Positions 11,165 through 20,361 are shown, counted from the stretch's first letter. The stretch: DNA of 47,574 bases from Pseudomonas psychrophila HA-4 (GCF_000282975.1 NZ_ALJC01000076.1:1-47574); one strand, 5' to 3'. Made by a program: numbers and translations. Notes: a model not told the origin generated them from the letters alone.

Positions 11165-12085
11165 ATGACTTCCAAGCTGGAACAACTCAAGCAGTTCACC
11201 ACCGTGGTCGCAGACACCGGCGACCTCGACGCCATAACCCGTCTCAAACCTGTTGATGCCACTACCAACCCTTCCCTGCTGCTCAAGGCTGCCGCACTGC
11301 CTGGTTATGCCGACCTGCTAAAAAACGCCATCGCCCACGCCAAGGGTGACGTTGGCCTGGCCTGTGATCAGTTTGCCGTGTCTGTGGGTAGCGGTATCTT
11401 GAAGGTCATCCCGGGCCGTATCTCGACCGAAGTCGACGCCCGTCTGTCCTTTGACGAGCCAGCCCTGCTGCAAAAAGCCAATCAGTTGATCGAGCTGTAT
11501 GACAAGGCTGGCGTAGGCCGCGACCGCGTTCTGATCAAGCTGGCATCGACTTGGGAAGGTATCCGCGCTGCCGAGAAACTGGAAAAAGCCGGGATTCAAA
11601 CCAACCTGACCCTGCTGTTCTCGTTTGCCCAGGCCGCAGCCTGCGCCGATGCAGGGGTGTTTTTGATCTCGCCATTCGTGGGCCGGATTTACGATTGGTA
11701 CAAGAAGTCCACTGGCACTGATTACACCGGTTCCGATGATCCGGGCGTGCAGTCCGTGACCCGCATCTACAACTACTACAAGACCAATGACTACAACACC
11801 GTGGTCATGGGGGCGAGCTTCCGTAACCTCAATCAGATTGAGCAATTGGCTGGCTGCGACCGCTTGACCATCAGCCCAGACCTACTGGAAAAACTGGCGC
11901 TGGATGAAGGCACGCTGGAACGTAAACTGAACCCAGCCAAAACCGGCGAGCCGCGTGTAATCCTGAACGAAGCACAGTTCCGTTGGGCTTCGAACGAAGA
12001 TGCGATGGCTACCGAAAAGCTGGCTGAGGGGATTCGTCAATTCGCCCGCGACCAAGAAAAACTTGAGGCGTTGCTGAGTCACTAA
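11165..12085 (+). CDS. tal: Transaldolase
   Basis: Pentose-phosphate enzyme moving a dihydroxyacetone unit between sedoheptulose-7-phosphate and glyceraldehyde-3-phosphate. The 306-residue protein is TalB-like in length. It carries [12 protein letters not shown] (residues 29-40), the Schiff-base lysine Lys125 in [12 protein letters not shown], and [16 protein letters not shown]. The reading frame stays open upstream to 11054, but [20 protein letters not shown] is the family N-terminus, so the ATG at 11165 is chosen. No strong Shine-Dalgarno is seen. The gene stands alone, followed by a large hairpin. Confidence 0.96.
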   Translation: MTSKLEQLKQFTTVVADTGDLDAITRLKPVDATTNPSLLLKAAALPGYADLLKNAIAHAKGDVGLACDQFAVSVGSGILKVIPGRISTEVDARLSFDEPALLQKANQLIELYDKAGVGRDRVLIKLASTWEGIRAAEKLEKAGIQTNLTLLFSFAQAAACADAGVFLISPFVGRIYDWYKKSTGTDYTGSDDPGVQSVTRIYNYYKTNDYNTVVMGASFRNLNQIEQLAGCDRLTISPDLLEKLALDEGTLERKLNPAKTGEPRVILNEAQFRWASNEDAMATEKLAEGIRQFARDQEKLEALLSH

Positions 12086-12113
12086 TTTCCAGCCCTTGGA
12101 GGTCGAGGCGAGC

Positions 12114-12155
12114 TTGCCGCGCAATCTTTTAAAAGATCAAAAGATCGCGCGGCAA
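12114..12155. repeat. REP-like long hairpin after tal
   Basis: Arms of about 17 bases (TTGCCGCGCAATCTTTT and AAAAGATCGCGCGGCAA) pair with one mismatch around an 8-base loop AAAAGATC. The GATC/CTTTT core resembles a common Pseudomonas intergenic repeat with AAAAGATCGC arms. No T-run follows, so it is more likely a repeat-derived hairpin than a classic terminator, though it may protect or end the tal message. Confidence 0.55.
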
Positions 12156-12219
12156 TCGAACGTCGACCGGCGGCGCCTGCAATGGGCTCCGTGCCGTTCT
12201 CAAGTGAACGACCTTGTCG

Positions 12220-14673
12220 TCAGAAACTGTACTTCATACCCAGCATCAGATTGCGCGGATCGCCGTAGTAATAGGTCGAGTACAAGCCATAGCCGCTTAG
12301 GTACTCGCGGTCGAAGACGTTATTGAGGTTGACCGTGGCACTGAGGTTTTGATTGATGTCATAGCGCGCCATCAGCCCGACGACAGCGAAACTCCCCTCC
12401 TTGGCGTCAGTTTTAATTGATGAGTCGAGTTCACTGTAGGTCGAACCTTGCCACGACACGTTGCCGCCCACGGTCAGGTCTTTAAGGTCGCCGTCGAGTT
12501 GGTAGCGGGTGGCCAATTTGAACAATTGCTCGGGGTGGTTGCTGTTAATTCGCTTACCTTCCTTGTCCCGTGGTTGGGCGTAGGTATAGCCCGCGAGCAA
12601 CTGCCAGCCGCGTGCAACTTCGCCGGATATTTCAGCCTCGAAGCCCTTGGTTTTGGTGCCATCGATGGCCTTGTAGGCGTCTTGACCGTTATCGCGTTCG
12701 CCATCGTATTCGGCGTAGTTGTCCTGCTTGATCAGGAACACCGCAAAACTGGTGTTCAGCGCACCGCCGAAATACTCAGACTTAAATCCTGCTTCATAGC
12801 TTTTGCCGGTCATGGGGGCGAGGACTTTGTCGTCGCGATCAAAGTAGCTCTGCGGGGTGAAAATGTCGGTGTAACTGGCATAGACCGAGTGATTTTCGCT
12901 CAGGTCGTAGACGATGCCCGCGTAAGGGATCAGTTTGCCGGTTTTTTTAGCGTTGTCGGTCGTCGGGGTTATTTGCGCGGCGTTGTAGGTCATCGTCCCT
13001 TGGCGGTCGTAGTCCACCACACGCGTACCCACAATCACTGATAAATCATCGGTCGGCTTAAGGCGCAGTGCGCCGTAAACCGCCGACTCTTTGGTCTTGT
13101 ACCGCTGCTTCAGACCTTGGCTCAAGTCTGTCGGGCGCGGCACATCATTGTTCCAAGTCTGATAATTGATGGTCACATCATCAGCATTTTCGGCCAGGTA
13201 GTCGGTGCGGCGATTACTGACGTTAGCCCCCAGCACCAATTCGTGACTGCGCCCCAGCAACTCGAACGGCCCGGTAGCGTAAGCGTCCAGCGTATCGGTG
13301 TTGATCTCAAAGGTTTTGGTCCCGCTCATGAGCTGTGCTTCGCCCGTGGTTTTGTCCGGGAAAGGCCCCCAGCCCACGATATTGCCCTGCCATTGGTCAG
13401 TGTTGCCCTTCCAGTGGCTGGCTTCGACTTTGAGCAGCCAGTCGTTGTCAAAACGTTGCTCAACCCCGGCGAAGTATTTAGTGCTCTCACTGTCGGCATA
13501 CGCCCACTTGGCTGCCGGGTTCATTGAGCGTTTGAAGTGAGTTCGGCTGCCATCGCTGTAGTACAACGGTAACTGGCCAAAACTTGAGCCATTGGAATTT
13601 ATCTGTTGGTAGTCGACACCGGCGTACAAAGTCGTGTCGTCAGTCACGTCCGCTTCGCCGATGGCATAGAACACATCTTTAATCGACGAGTAACGTTCGA
13701 TAAAAGAACGACCGTCTTCACGGGCTGCCACCACACGACCGCGCACCGAACCGTTTTCAGTGAACGGACCGGACAAATCAACTTCACTGCGATAGCGGTC
13801 CCACGACCCACCGCTGCCCGACACAGCCCCCTGAAACTCTTTGGTCGGGCGCTTGCGTACCAAATTAACAGCCCCGGACGGGCTGCCTACACCACTCATT
13901 AAACCGGTTGCGCCCCGCACCACCTCTACCCGGTCATAAATGGCCATGTCGCGCATGCCCAAGCCATTGGTGTTGGTGGTGAAGTCCGATGTCGGAACGC
14001 CGTCGTACTGGAAGTTATCGAGGGTGAATCCACGGGAGTAGAAGTTGTAACGCTCGCTGTCGTCGTGCATCACGGTAATGCCCGGCGTTTGTTCCATGAC
14101 TTGAGCGATGCTGCCCAGCCCCTGATCGCTCATTTGCTGGCGAGTAATCACCGTGACCGACTGCGGCGTTTCACGCAGCGAAAGCGGCAATTTGGTTGCC
14201 GTACTGGTTTGGCCGGTGGTGTAGGAATGGCTACCTTCGGTGGTGCCGCTCAACGCCAGCCCGGTCACGCTGGTGGCTTGCAGTTGCAATTTGCCGTCGG
14301 CGTTGGACGTCAGCGGGTACAACGTCCACACCCCATTTGCGCCTTCGGTGGCCGTCAATCCGCTGCCCTGGAGCAGTTGCTGTAGGGCTTGCGCCACGTC
14401 AAAGCGCCCTTTAATGGCCCCGGCCTGTTTGTTTCTTACCAGTTGCGGGTCGTACGGCAGCGAGATATTGGCCTGCTGGGCGAAGTGATTGAGCGCTTCT
14501 TCTAGATTGCTGGCGGGCACATCGAAACTGCGTTGTGCGCTGAGGGCCGCAGCCACACTCAACGAGAACGGTTGCGCAGCCGCCAGCACGGCACCGCCCA
14601 GTAAAACAGCCTGCATGGCGATAGCCAAACGGCTGCGCGAGGGCAAGGAAAGAGGACGAACGACACGGGACAT
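12220..14673 (-). CDS. TonB-dependent siderophore receptor with signalling (STN) domain
   Basis: Outer-membrane receptor of 817 residues for a ferric siderophore. After a long signal peptide (to about residue 42) comes a secretin/TonB N-terminal domain (about 48-108, starting RSFDVPASNLEEALNHFAQQ), which in FecA/FpvA-type receptors contacts the FecR-type regulator. The plug domain follows (LRETPQSVTVITRQQMSDQG to about 270). The beta-barrel ends LMLGMKYSF with the terminal Phe typical of porins and receptors. The start has CAGGAG 8 bases upstream. It lies downstream of its own sigma and anti-sigma genes. The ligand is unknown; no siderophore synthesis genes are in the window, so a foreign siderophore is possible. 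Confidence 0.93.
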   Translation of the reverse strand: MSRVVRPLSLPSRSRLAIAMQAVLLGGAVLAAAQPFSLSVAAALSAQRSFDVPASNLEEALNHFAQQANISLPYDPQLVRNKQAGAIKGRFDVAQALQQLLQGSGLTATEGANGVWTLYPLTSNADGKLQLQATSVTGLALSGTTEGSHSYTTGQTSTATKLPLSLRETPQSVTVITRQQMSDQGLGSIAQVMEQTPGITVMHDDSERYNFYSRGFTLDNFQYDGVPTSDFTTNTNGLGMRDMAIYDRVEVVRGATGLMSGVGSPSGAVNLVRKRPTKEFQGAVSGSGGSWDRYRSEVDLSGPFTENGSVRGRVVAAREDGRSFIERYSSIKDVFYAIGEADVTDDTTLYAGVDYQQINSNGSSFGQLPLYYSDGSRTHFKRSMNPAAKWAYADSESTKYFAGVEQRFDNDWLLKVEASHWKGNTDQWQGNIVGWGPFPDKTTGEAQLMSGTKTFEINTDTLDAYATGPFELLGRSHELVLGANVSNRRTDYLAENADDVTINYQTWNNDVPRPTDLSQGLKQRYKTKESAVYGALRLKPTDDLSVIVGTRVVDYDRQGTMTYNAAQITPTTDNAKKTGKLIPYAGIVYDLSENHSVYASYTDIFTPQSYFDRDDKVLAPMTGKSYEAGFKSEYFGGALNTSFAVFLIKQDNYAEYDGERDNGQDAYKAIDGTKTKGFEAEISGEVARGWQLLAGYTYAQPRDKEGKRINSNHPEQLFKLATRYQLDGDLKDLTVGGNVSWQGSTYSELDSSIKTDAKEGSFAVVGLMARYDINQNLSATVNLNNVFDREYLSGYGLYSTYYYGDPRNLMLGMKYSF

Positions 14674-14740
14674 GGGTCTGGCTCCTGCAATTAAAAGGTC
14701 TTATGCCTATTTGTCGAAGGACGCCAAAAAACCCGCAAAG

Positions 14741-14763
14741 AAATGTGAGAATTATTCGTGTTT
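14741..14763 (-). promoter_or_regulatory. Fur-like box upstream of the siderophore receptor
   Basis: The stretch contains TGAGAATTATTC, close to the TGATAAT-N-ATTATCA Fur pattern in its left half and centre (about 9 of 14 positions). It lies about 70 bases before the receptor start, between fecR and the receptor. Function is inferred from context. Confidence 0.5.
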
Positions 14764-14801
14764 GATGCGCTGGGTATAAACCCCTTTAAAGCCGGCTGGG
14801 T

Positions 14802-15776
14802 TCAGGCGGCCACTATCCGGGTCCAAAAACGCGTTCTGCGCTCGATACGCACGGGCAGTGACTGACTTAATCCTTCGAGCGCAGGGTCAATCTGGTCCAA
14901 CTGAAACACGCCTGAGACGCGCAACTCACTGACTGCCGGATCGCACAGCATCCAACCATGGCGATAGCGTGACAATTCAGCCGCCAAGTCTTGCAAGCGC
15001 ATGTGTTTGGCCACCAACGCGCCACGCGCCCAACTACTGGCGTACAGCGCCGGGGATGGCTGCAACTGGGCCGACCGGGTGTCGATTACATATTCATTGC
15101 CTGCCTGCACCAGCACCGGCTGTGCAGTCGGCTGATAAATAGCGACCACCCCCTCTTCGACCATCAACCGGGTGCGCCCTGCTTCTTGGCGCACGTCAAA
15201 AGCGGTGCCTATGGCCTGTAAACGCGCTTCTCGGGTCTGAACCCAAAACGGTCGACGCCCGCTAGCTGCCTCGGGGTCTTGGCCAGTGCGGATAAAAATC
15301 TCTCCCTCACGCAGCACAATCAGCCGCTGTTGCGCACTGAACAGCACGTCAGCAGCACTGTCGGTATTGAGTTGCAGGCGCGTACCGTCAGCCAGGTTGA
15401 AGAGCCGACGCTCACCGACCGCTGTCGCATAATCGGCGCCGAAGGTGCGCCAAGGTTGCTGCTGCCACACCAGGCCACCCGCCCCGGCGCCCAATACCCC
15501 CAAACCGAGGAGCTTGAGGGCCTGGCGCCGCGAACTCAGCCGACCCGCGCCCGTCAAGGTGTCAAGCGCCACACGCCCCGGCAACAATGAAGCTTGGCGA
15601 AAGGTCGATTCGGTGGCTTGCAGCGCTTGCCAAGCCGCCTCATGGCTGGCATTAGCGGCGCGCCATTGCTGGCAGGCCGCATGCAGGTGGGGATCTGCGG
15701 CGCCTGATTGGGTTTTCACCAACCAGTCAATCGCCACATCAAGCACCTCGGATGAGAACTCAATAGAAGCCGACAT
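14802..15776 (-). CDS. fecR: FecR-family anti-sigma/sigma regulator
   Basis: Inner-membrane regulator passing the siderophore signal from receptor to ECF sigma factor. The N-terminal cytoplasmic part holds the DUF4880 pattern with conserved Trp (AIDWLVKTQSG). A membrane helix lies near residues 85-105 (LKLLGLGVLGAGAGGLVW). The FecR domain is in the middle (ADGTRLQLNTDSAADV, GEIFIRTG) and the C-terminal part resembles the receptor-contact domain. The frame is open up to 15821, but the ATG at 15776 gives a family-like N-terminus and lies 17 bases after the sigma gene; this start is moderately certain. The length, 324 residues, is usual. Confidence 0.88.
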   Translation of the reverse strand: MSASIEFSSEVLDVAIDWLVKTQSGAADPHLHAACQQWRAANASHEAAWQALQATESTFRQASLLPGRVALDTLTGAGRLSSRRQALKLLGLGVLGAGAGGLVWQQQPWRTFGADYATAVGERRLFNLADGTRLQLNTDSAADVLFSAQQRLIVLREGEIFIRTGQDPEAASGRRPFWVQTREARLQAIGTAFDVRQEAGRTRLMVEEGVVAIYQPTAQPVLVQAGNEYVIDTRSAQLQPSPALYASSWARGALVAKHMRLQDLAAELSRYRHGWMLCDPAVSELRVSGVFQLDQIDPALEGLSQSLPVRIERRTRFWTRIVAA

Positions 15777-15793
15777 CGATCCGTTAACCCCGC

Positions 15794-16318
15794 TCACAGT
15801 ACGTTGCGCGCCAAAAAACAATGGCGGATGGCCGTGGCCATGTACTTTTCAACCGAACTCACGCTGACTCCGAGGTGTTCGGCAATCGCCAGATACCCCA
15901 GGCCTTCAAGCCGTGACAACAGAAAAGCGGTTCGCACCTTGGGTTTTAAGCCGTCAAGCAAGGCATCAATGCGGATCAAGGTTTCGAGCAAGATCAGACG
16001 CTCTTCAGGCGAAGGCATATGCAATTCGGGCGAATGCGAGAGCGCATCCAGATAAGCCTGCTCAACCTGCTGACGACGATAACGGTCAATCAACAAGCCT
16101 TTGGCGATGCTGCTGAGCCAGGCACGCGGTTCGCGCAGTTGCGCCACTTGCTCCGGCTTACCCAACACATAGAGGAAAGTGTCTTGCGCCATGTCAGCCG
16201 CATTCTCGGTATTGCGCAGGCGACGTCGTAGCCAATTCACCAGCCAGTGGTGGTGGTCGCTATAAAGGGTGTGGACGTCGGCGTGCAACAGCGATGGGGT
16301 GGGCGGTGATGACGACAC
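15794..16318 (-). CDS. fecI: ECF sigma factor, FecI family
   Basis: Extracytoplasmic-function sigma factor of 174 residues for the adjacent receptor. Region 2 includes LYSDHHHWLVNWLRRRLRN and ADMAQDTFLYVL; region 4 is the helix-turn-helix GYLAIAEHLGVSVSSVEKYM. It begins with GTG and has GAGGG about 5 bases upstream. First gene of the sigma, anti-sigma, receptor unit. Iron control is expected for the family. A perfect inverted repeat lies 30-65 bases upstream. Confidence 0.93.
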   Translation of the reverse strand: MSSSPPTPSLLHADVHTLYSDHHHWLVNWLRRRLRNTENAADMAQDTFLYVLGKPEQVAQLREPRAWLSSIAKGLLIDRYRRQQVEQAYLDALSHSPELHMPSPEERLILLETLIRIDALLDGLKPKVRTAFLLSRLEGLGYLAIAEHLGVSVSSVEKYMATAIRHCFLARNVL

Positions 16319-16346
16319 GGGAACCCTCGGTGCGTGCTGGGAATAA

Positions 16347-16383
16347 ACTGCGAATAGGAATGGGTCGCAATCATATTCGCAGT
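16347..16383 (-). promoter_or_regulatory. Perfect inverted repeat upstream of the ECF sigma gene
   Basis: ACTGCGAATA at 16347-16356 and its exact complement TATTCGCAGT at 16374-16383 are spaced by 17 bases, a layout that suits a dimeric regulator or cooperative sites. It sits directly before the sigma-factor start. The inner sequence GAATATGATTGCGA has weak Fur-box character. Confidence 0.5.
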
Positions 16384-16429
16384 ATGAACCAGACTCAAGC
16401 GCGGAGCGGCTTGCGAGGGGTAATCATCT

Positions 16430-16461
16430 GCCTGTCGCTGCGCAGAACGGCAGCGACAGGC
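16430..16461 (-). terminator. Hairpin after the amino-acid transporter gene
   Basis: A perfect 12-base stem (GCCTGTCGCTGC and GCAGCGACAGGC) with an 8-base loop lies 7 bases past the transporter stop. No T-run follows on the minus strand, so it may act as an RNA end-stabiliser or weak terminator. Confidence 0.5.
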
Positions 16462-16467
16462 GGTGCA

Positions 16468-17745
16468 TCAAGGCATCAGCGAGTAGACCAGCGACGAAAT
16501 CGCCACCAAGCCAACAACAGTGACAAACACATTGGAGATCTTGCCCGAGTACTGACGCATGGCGGGAATGCGGCGAATCGCGTACATCGGCATCAGGAAC
16601 AAGATGGCCGCAATCACAGGGCCGCCGAAGCTCTCGATCATCCGCAGAATACTTGGGTTGAGCGTGGCCACCGCCCAGCACACCAGCAGCATGAACGCTG
16701 CAGTCAGGCGGTCGAGGGTTTTACTGGCCGGGCGCTTGCCGGTTTTCAGCACCAGACCTTTAAGACCTTCGCTGGCCCCGATGTAGTGACCCAAAAACGA
16801 CTTGGCAATCGCCACGAACGCAATCACCGGCGCAGCAAAGGCAATGGTCGGGTTGCTGAAGTGGTTGGCCAGATACGACAAGATCGACAGGTTCTGCGCC
16901 TTGGCTTCGGCCAGTTGCGCAGGCGACAGCGTGAGCACACAGCTGAAGACGAAGAACAGCACCATCACCACCATCAGCACATGTGCGCGCGACAGGATTT
17001 GCGAACTGCGCTCATCAGCATTTACGCCGTAGCGGCGCTTCTGGTCCACAGCAAAGGCCGAGATGATCGGCGAGTGGTTAAACGAGAACACCATGACCGG
17101 AATCGCCAGCCACACGGTGTGCAGCAACGCTGAGGGCTCGGGCAAGGTGCTGGCGGTGGTCAGAATGCCGCCATTCCAGTGTGGGATGAGGAACACCGCC
17201 AAAAACAGCAACGCGACGATAAACGGGTAGACCATCATGCTCATGGCTTTGACGATCACTTGCTCACCGCAACGCACCACAGCCAGCAGGCCAAGAATCA
17301 ACACCAGCGACAGGATGACCCGTGGCGGCGGCGTGATGTGCAACTGATTGAGCATGAAACTGCCGACCGTATTGGTCAGTGCCACACTGTAGATCAGCAG
17401 GATCGGGAAAATCGCGCAGAAATACAGCAGCGTGATCAACGCCCCGGCAGTGAGGCCGAAATGCTCTTCAACCACATCGGTAATGTCAGAGCCGTCGCGA
17501 CCCGAGAGCACAAAGCGGGTCAGGCCGCGGTGAGCATAAAAGGTCATCGGGAACGCCAGCAGCGCCAAAATCAGTAACGGCCAAAAGCCGCCAATGCCTG
17601 CGTTGATGGGCAAAAACAACGTACCTGCGCCAATGGCTGTGCCGAACAGGCCCAGCATCCAGGTAGTGTCGTGTCGGTCCCAGCGACTGAGGGTCGCAGG
17701 GGCCGCGTCAACGTATTCATCGACGCTGTTAGCCTGGTCATTCAT
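16468..17745 (-). CDS. SdaC/TdcC-type amino-acid:proton symporter (HAAAP family)
   Basis: Inner-membrane permease of 425 residues, near the length of E. coli SdaC. It has about eleven hydrophobic segments. The first follows a polar N-terminus at about residue 30 and contains GLFGTAIGAGTLFLPINAG, the family signature. VFSFNHSPIISAFAVDQKRRYG in the middle is typical of serine/threonine transporters in this family. Serine is the likely substrate, but no serine dehydratase gene is adjacent, so I give no gene name. ATG start with GGAG about 10 bases upstream. Divergent from the DUF4946 gene. Confidence 0.85.
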   Translation of the reverse strand: MNDQANSVDEYVDAAPATLSRWDRHDTTWMLGLFGTAIGAGTLFLPINAGIGGFWPLLILALLAFPMTFYAHRGLTRFVLSGRDGSDITDVVEEHFGLTAGALITLLYFCAIFPILLIYSVALTNTVGSFMLNQLHITPPPRVILSLVLILGLLAVVRCGEQVIVKAMSMMVYPFIVALLFLAVFLIPHWNGGILTTASTLPEPSALLHTVWLAIPVMVFSFNHSPIISAFAVDQKRRYGVNADERSSQILSRAHVLMVVMVLFFVFSCVLTLSPAQLAEAKAQNLSILSYLANHFSNPTIAFAAPVIAFVAIAKSFLGHYIGASEGLKGLVLKTGKRPASKTLDRLTAAFMLLVCWAVATLNPSILRMIESFGGPVIAAILFLMPMYAIRRIPAMRQYSGKISNVFVTVVGLVAISSLVYSLMP

Positions 17746-17972
17746 CCGGTCAAATCTCCGCTAGCCGGTCGTTACCACGCGGCCGGGGCGGACAAAACAC
17801 ACCTTACTGACCACGCCCCAGCCATAAGAGGGGCGCGATTGTCCGGGATTAGACATAAGAAGCAAAGGTTTAGCTGAGGAATGGTGAAAATGATTGCTCA
17901 CACTAAAGCAAGACTTTGACACCTATTGATACACTATCCGCATTCGAAAATTGCGCTAAAGGCCTGTCAACC

Positions 17973-18512
17973 ATGACCGTTTCGCACCGTTACACCGCAT
18001 TTGTCGGCTTGTTGCTTGCCCTGTCACTGCCCGTGGCCACTGCCGAAGGCTTAGTGATTACGTGGCCGGGTGGCTGGGAAGTTCAGGCGGTGCCGCCTGC
18101 CGAAGACAATAGCCTCCAGCGCCAGCGGGCGGTTAAAAACGACGCCAATGGCGATCCACAGATGGTTATGGAGCTGACTCAGTCGACCTTGGCGCCTGAG
18201 CATCAGGTGAACATGGAGGCGGTGTTGCTGCAAATGCGCAAGACCTTGCAGAAGAACTTCGCCCAAGGCGGGTATCAGAGTGCCTGTAACAAAATTCACG
18301 GCAGCACACTGGGCGGTCTGAAAGCGTTGGAAACCACGTGCAAAATCACCCAGAACGGGAACCACGTGATCACCCAAACGCTGGTAGCCGCGACTCAGGG
18401 CAGCAGCGCGTACGCCCTTTCCTACGCTGGCCCGGCAGAGGGGTACAAAGCCAACCAAGCAGAAGTTCAGGGCATTCGCGCCAGCTTGCGGCTGGGCGAA
18501 ACAGCTAAGTAA
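17973..18512 (+). CDS. Secreted DUF4946 protein
   Basis: Small exported protein of 179 residues. The signal peptide (FVGLLLALSLPVATAEG) suggests cleavage near residue 25. The mature part has GWEVQAVPPAEDNSLQRQRA, two cysteines (in SACNKIHG and ETTCKIT) that may form a disulphide, and repeated QxTxxA patterns. It matches the Pseudomonas DUF4946 family, of unknown function. The frame is open from 17916, but the ATG at 17973 gives the signal peptide directly and has AAAGG upstream. Probably periplasmic. Confidence 0.8.
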   Translation: MTVSHRYTAFVGLLLALSLPVATAEGLVITWPGGWEVQAVPPAEDNSLQRQRAVKNDANGDPQMVMELTQSTLAPEHQVNMEAVLLQMRKTLQKNFAQGGYQSACNKIHGSTLGGLKALETTCKITQNGNHVITQTLVAATQGSSAYALSYAGPAEGYKANQAEVQGIRASLRLGETAK

Positions 18513-18531
18513 ACACCCCACAACGTGGCGT

Positions 18532-19491
18532 TTAAGGAATAAGCACCACTTTGGCGCTTGAGCCGTCATTAACCTGCGCGTAACTGAGCAACCCTTCGAC
18601 CAGCGGGGTTTCTTGCAGGTCGCGCGGCAATGGCAGTAAGCCTTGATCAAAGTACTGGCCAAATTGGTTGAGCATGCGTGCACACTCTGCGCTGCTATAA
18701 AGCAGGCTGTTAACGCCCACCACTGAGCCACCCTTGCGGTACAACGCCAAGGCTGGCAATTGCACGTGGCCGTCCAGCGGTGCAGCAATAATGGCCAATC
18801 GACCAAACACGGCCAATGCCGGTACGGCAGCTGGCACCCAGTGGCCGGTGGTGTCAAAAATCACTTCCGCCCCTGCCGAAAACACAGCATTGACCTCGCC
18901 TGCCAAGGCTTCGGGCTGTTCCAGAACCACCACCTCAACCCCTTGCTCGCGTAACAGCCGGGCTTGTTCCGGGCGGCGAACGGCAGCCAATACGCGGGCA
19001 CCCAACACGTTAGCCAGCGCGATGGCCGCCGAACCGACAGCGCCATTGGCACCAATCACCAGCAAGCGGGTTCCGGCTGCAACACCAGTGCGCTGCAAAG
19101 CGTCCCACGCCGTGGTGTACGGTACGCCCAGGCTTGCTGCCTGCACAAAGCTCAACGCCTCGGGTTTTCGCGCAACGCCTTCAGTGGGCAAGGTCAAATA
19201 GCCCGCGTGGGCGCCATCACGGTAAAAACCCAAGTCTTTGCCGGTGCCCCAGACGGCTTGCCCGATCAATGCGCTTGGCCCCTCGACCACGACCCCGGCA
19301 AAATCCCGGCCCGGAATGCGCGGCAACGTGGTGTAAGGAAAACGCCCAAGTACGTTTTTCACATCGCTGGGGTTCAAGCCCGCCGCCTTGACCTGCACCA
19401 ACACCTCGCCCGCAGCAGGGGTCGGCGTTGGCCGTTCAACCACCGTCAGCGCCGCTAGATCACCGGTTTTGGAAAATTGCAGAGCCTTCAT
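18532..19491 (-). CDS. Zinc-binding-type alcohol dehydrogenase / quinone oxidoreductase (MDR superfamily)
   Basis: NADPH-dependent MDR-family oxidoreductase of 319 residues, cytoplasmic. The GroES-like N-terminal half has VLVQVKAAGLNPSDVKNVLG and RIPGRDFAGVV. The Rossmann half has LLVIGANGAVGSAAIALANV, the nucleotide-binding glycines. Zinc-binding cysteines are absent, which fits the quinone-reductase type. A TTG six bases upstream is possible, but the ATG at 19491 has AGAGGG 7 bases before it. It lies 84 bases downstream of an AraC-type gene on the same strand, which may control it. Substrate unknown. Confidence 0.86.
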   Translation of the reverse strand: MKALQFSKTGDLAALTVVERPTPTPAAGEVLVQVKAAGLNPSDVKNVLGRFPYTTLPRIPGRDFAGVVVEGPSALIGQAVWGTGKDLGFYRDGAHAGYLTLPTEGVARKPEALSFVQAASLGVPYTTAWDALQRTGVAAGTRLLVIGANGAVGSAAIALANVLGARVLAAVRRPEQARLLREQGVEVVVLEQPEALAGEVNAVFSAGAEVIFDTTGHWVPAAVPALAVFGRLAIIAAPLDGHVQLPALALYRKGGSVVGVNSLLYSSAECARMLNQFGQYFDQGLLPLPRDLQETPLVEGLLSYAQVNDGSSAKVVLIP

Positions 19492-19575
19492 GTTCAACCC
19501 TCTAAGGGACAGTGAGAGGCCCTCAGTCTATGACCGACAAACACTGAGCACCTGCCAAAACCTTCTGCCTATCGG

Positions 19576-20361
19576 TCAGGTTGCAGCGCCTGATGCTTGA
19601 CCCTGCCCATATAAAGAAGGACTCACGCCCAACTCGCGCCGGAACATGTCGCTGAAACTACTGGGCGAATACCCCAGCGAACGGGCGATCTGGCTGACCG
19701 GCACGCCCTGGATCAACTCAGCGGCCGAGGTCGCCAGCTGCACCTGCCGCCGCCACTGGGCAAAGCCTGTGCCCAACTCGCCCTGAAACAGACGCGCCAG
19801 TGTACGCACGCTGGCCCCGGCGTTCTCGGCATGTTGCTCAAAGGCAATGTCCAGGGTCGGGTTGGCCATCACTGACTGGCACAGATTCAGCAAGCGTCGA
19901 TCCGAGGTGTCAGGCATTGGCACCCTGAGCACGCTGCGCCGGGCGCGTTGTAGCTCCAGCAACGTCAGGCTGAGCAACGCTTCGCTGTAATCCGGTTGCT
20001 CGTCGGCCTGCTCCACTACGCTAATAATCAGCTCACGCAATAAGCGCCCGACTTCCACTACCTGCACCGTGCGGTCCAACGTGCTGGCCGTGGTCTGCGG
20101 CAGATAGAGGTTGCGCATTTGCAAGTCCGACACAACGCGAATCCCGTGGGGCACGCCCGGTGGCAGCCACACCGCCCGTTGCGGCGGCACGGCCAGGGCT
20201 TCATTCGGGGTGTCGACCCACATCACCCCGCTCACCGCATACAACAACTGGCCCCACTCATGCTGATGCGGCTCAATGTACAAACCACGCGGGTAGGTTC
20301 GCGCCAGTGGTTGTACCGGCACGGCGGAGTCAGACAGATCTGGCGGGGCGGCAAGGGCCAT
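19576..20361 (-). CDS. AraC-family transcriptional regulator with cupin sensor domain
   Basis: Regulator of 261 residues. The N-terminal cupin part (about residues 20-95) contains YIEPHQHEWGQLLYAVSG and WLPPGVPHGIRV. The C-terminal part carries the paired helix-turn-helix (SVRTLARLFQGELGTGFAQW and VSQIARSLGYSPSSFSDMFR). This layout is like the NimR/YeaM group of drug- or metabolite-responsive AraC regulators. It lies 84 bases upstream of the oxidoreductase gene and probably regulates it. No clear ribosome site is seen before the ATG. Confidence 0.88.
   Translation of the reverse strand: MALAAPPDLSDSAVPVQPLARTYPRGLYIEPHQHEWGQLLYAVSGVMWVDTPNEALAVPPQRAVWLPPGVPHGIRVVSDLQMRNLYLPQTTASTLDRTVQVVEVGRLLRELIISVVEQADEQPDYSEALLSLTLLELQRARRSVLRVPMPDTSDRRLLNLCQSVMANPTLDIAFEQHAENAGASVRTLARLFQGELGTGFAQWRRQVQLATSAAELIQGVPVSQIARSLGYSPSSFSDMFRRELGVSPSLYGQGQASGAAT

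Noticed and set aside
14489..14779. Plus-strand open frame over the receptor signal region
   Set aside because: Antisense to the receptor start; composition is that of a shadow frame and no ribosome site is seen.
16294..17133. Plus-strand open frame of 279 codons across the transporter gene
   Set aside because: Antisense shadow of the SdaC-type gene, with Arg/His/Gln-rich low-complexity composition.
18051..18857. Minus-strand open frame of 268 codons over the DUF4946 gene
   Set aside because: Antisense to a gene with a clear signal peptide and overlapping the oxidoreductase gene in another frame; no domain seen.
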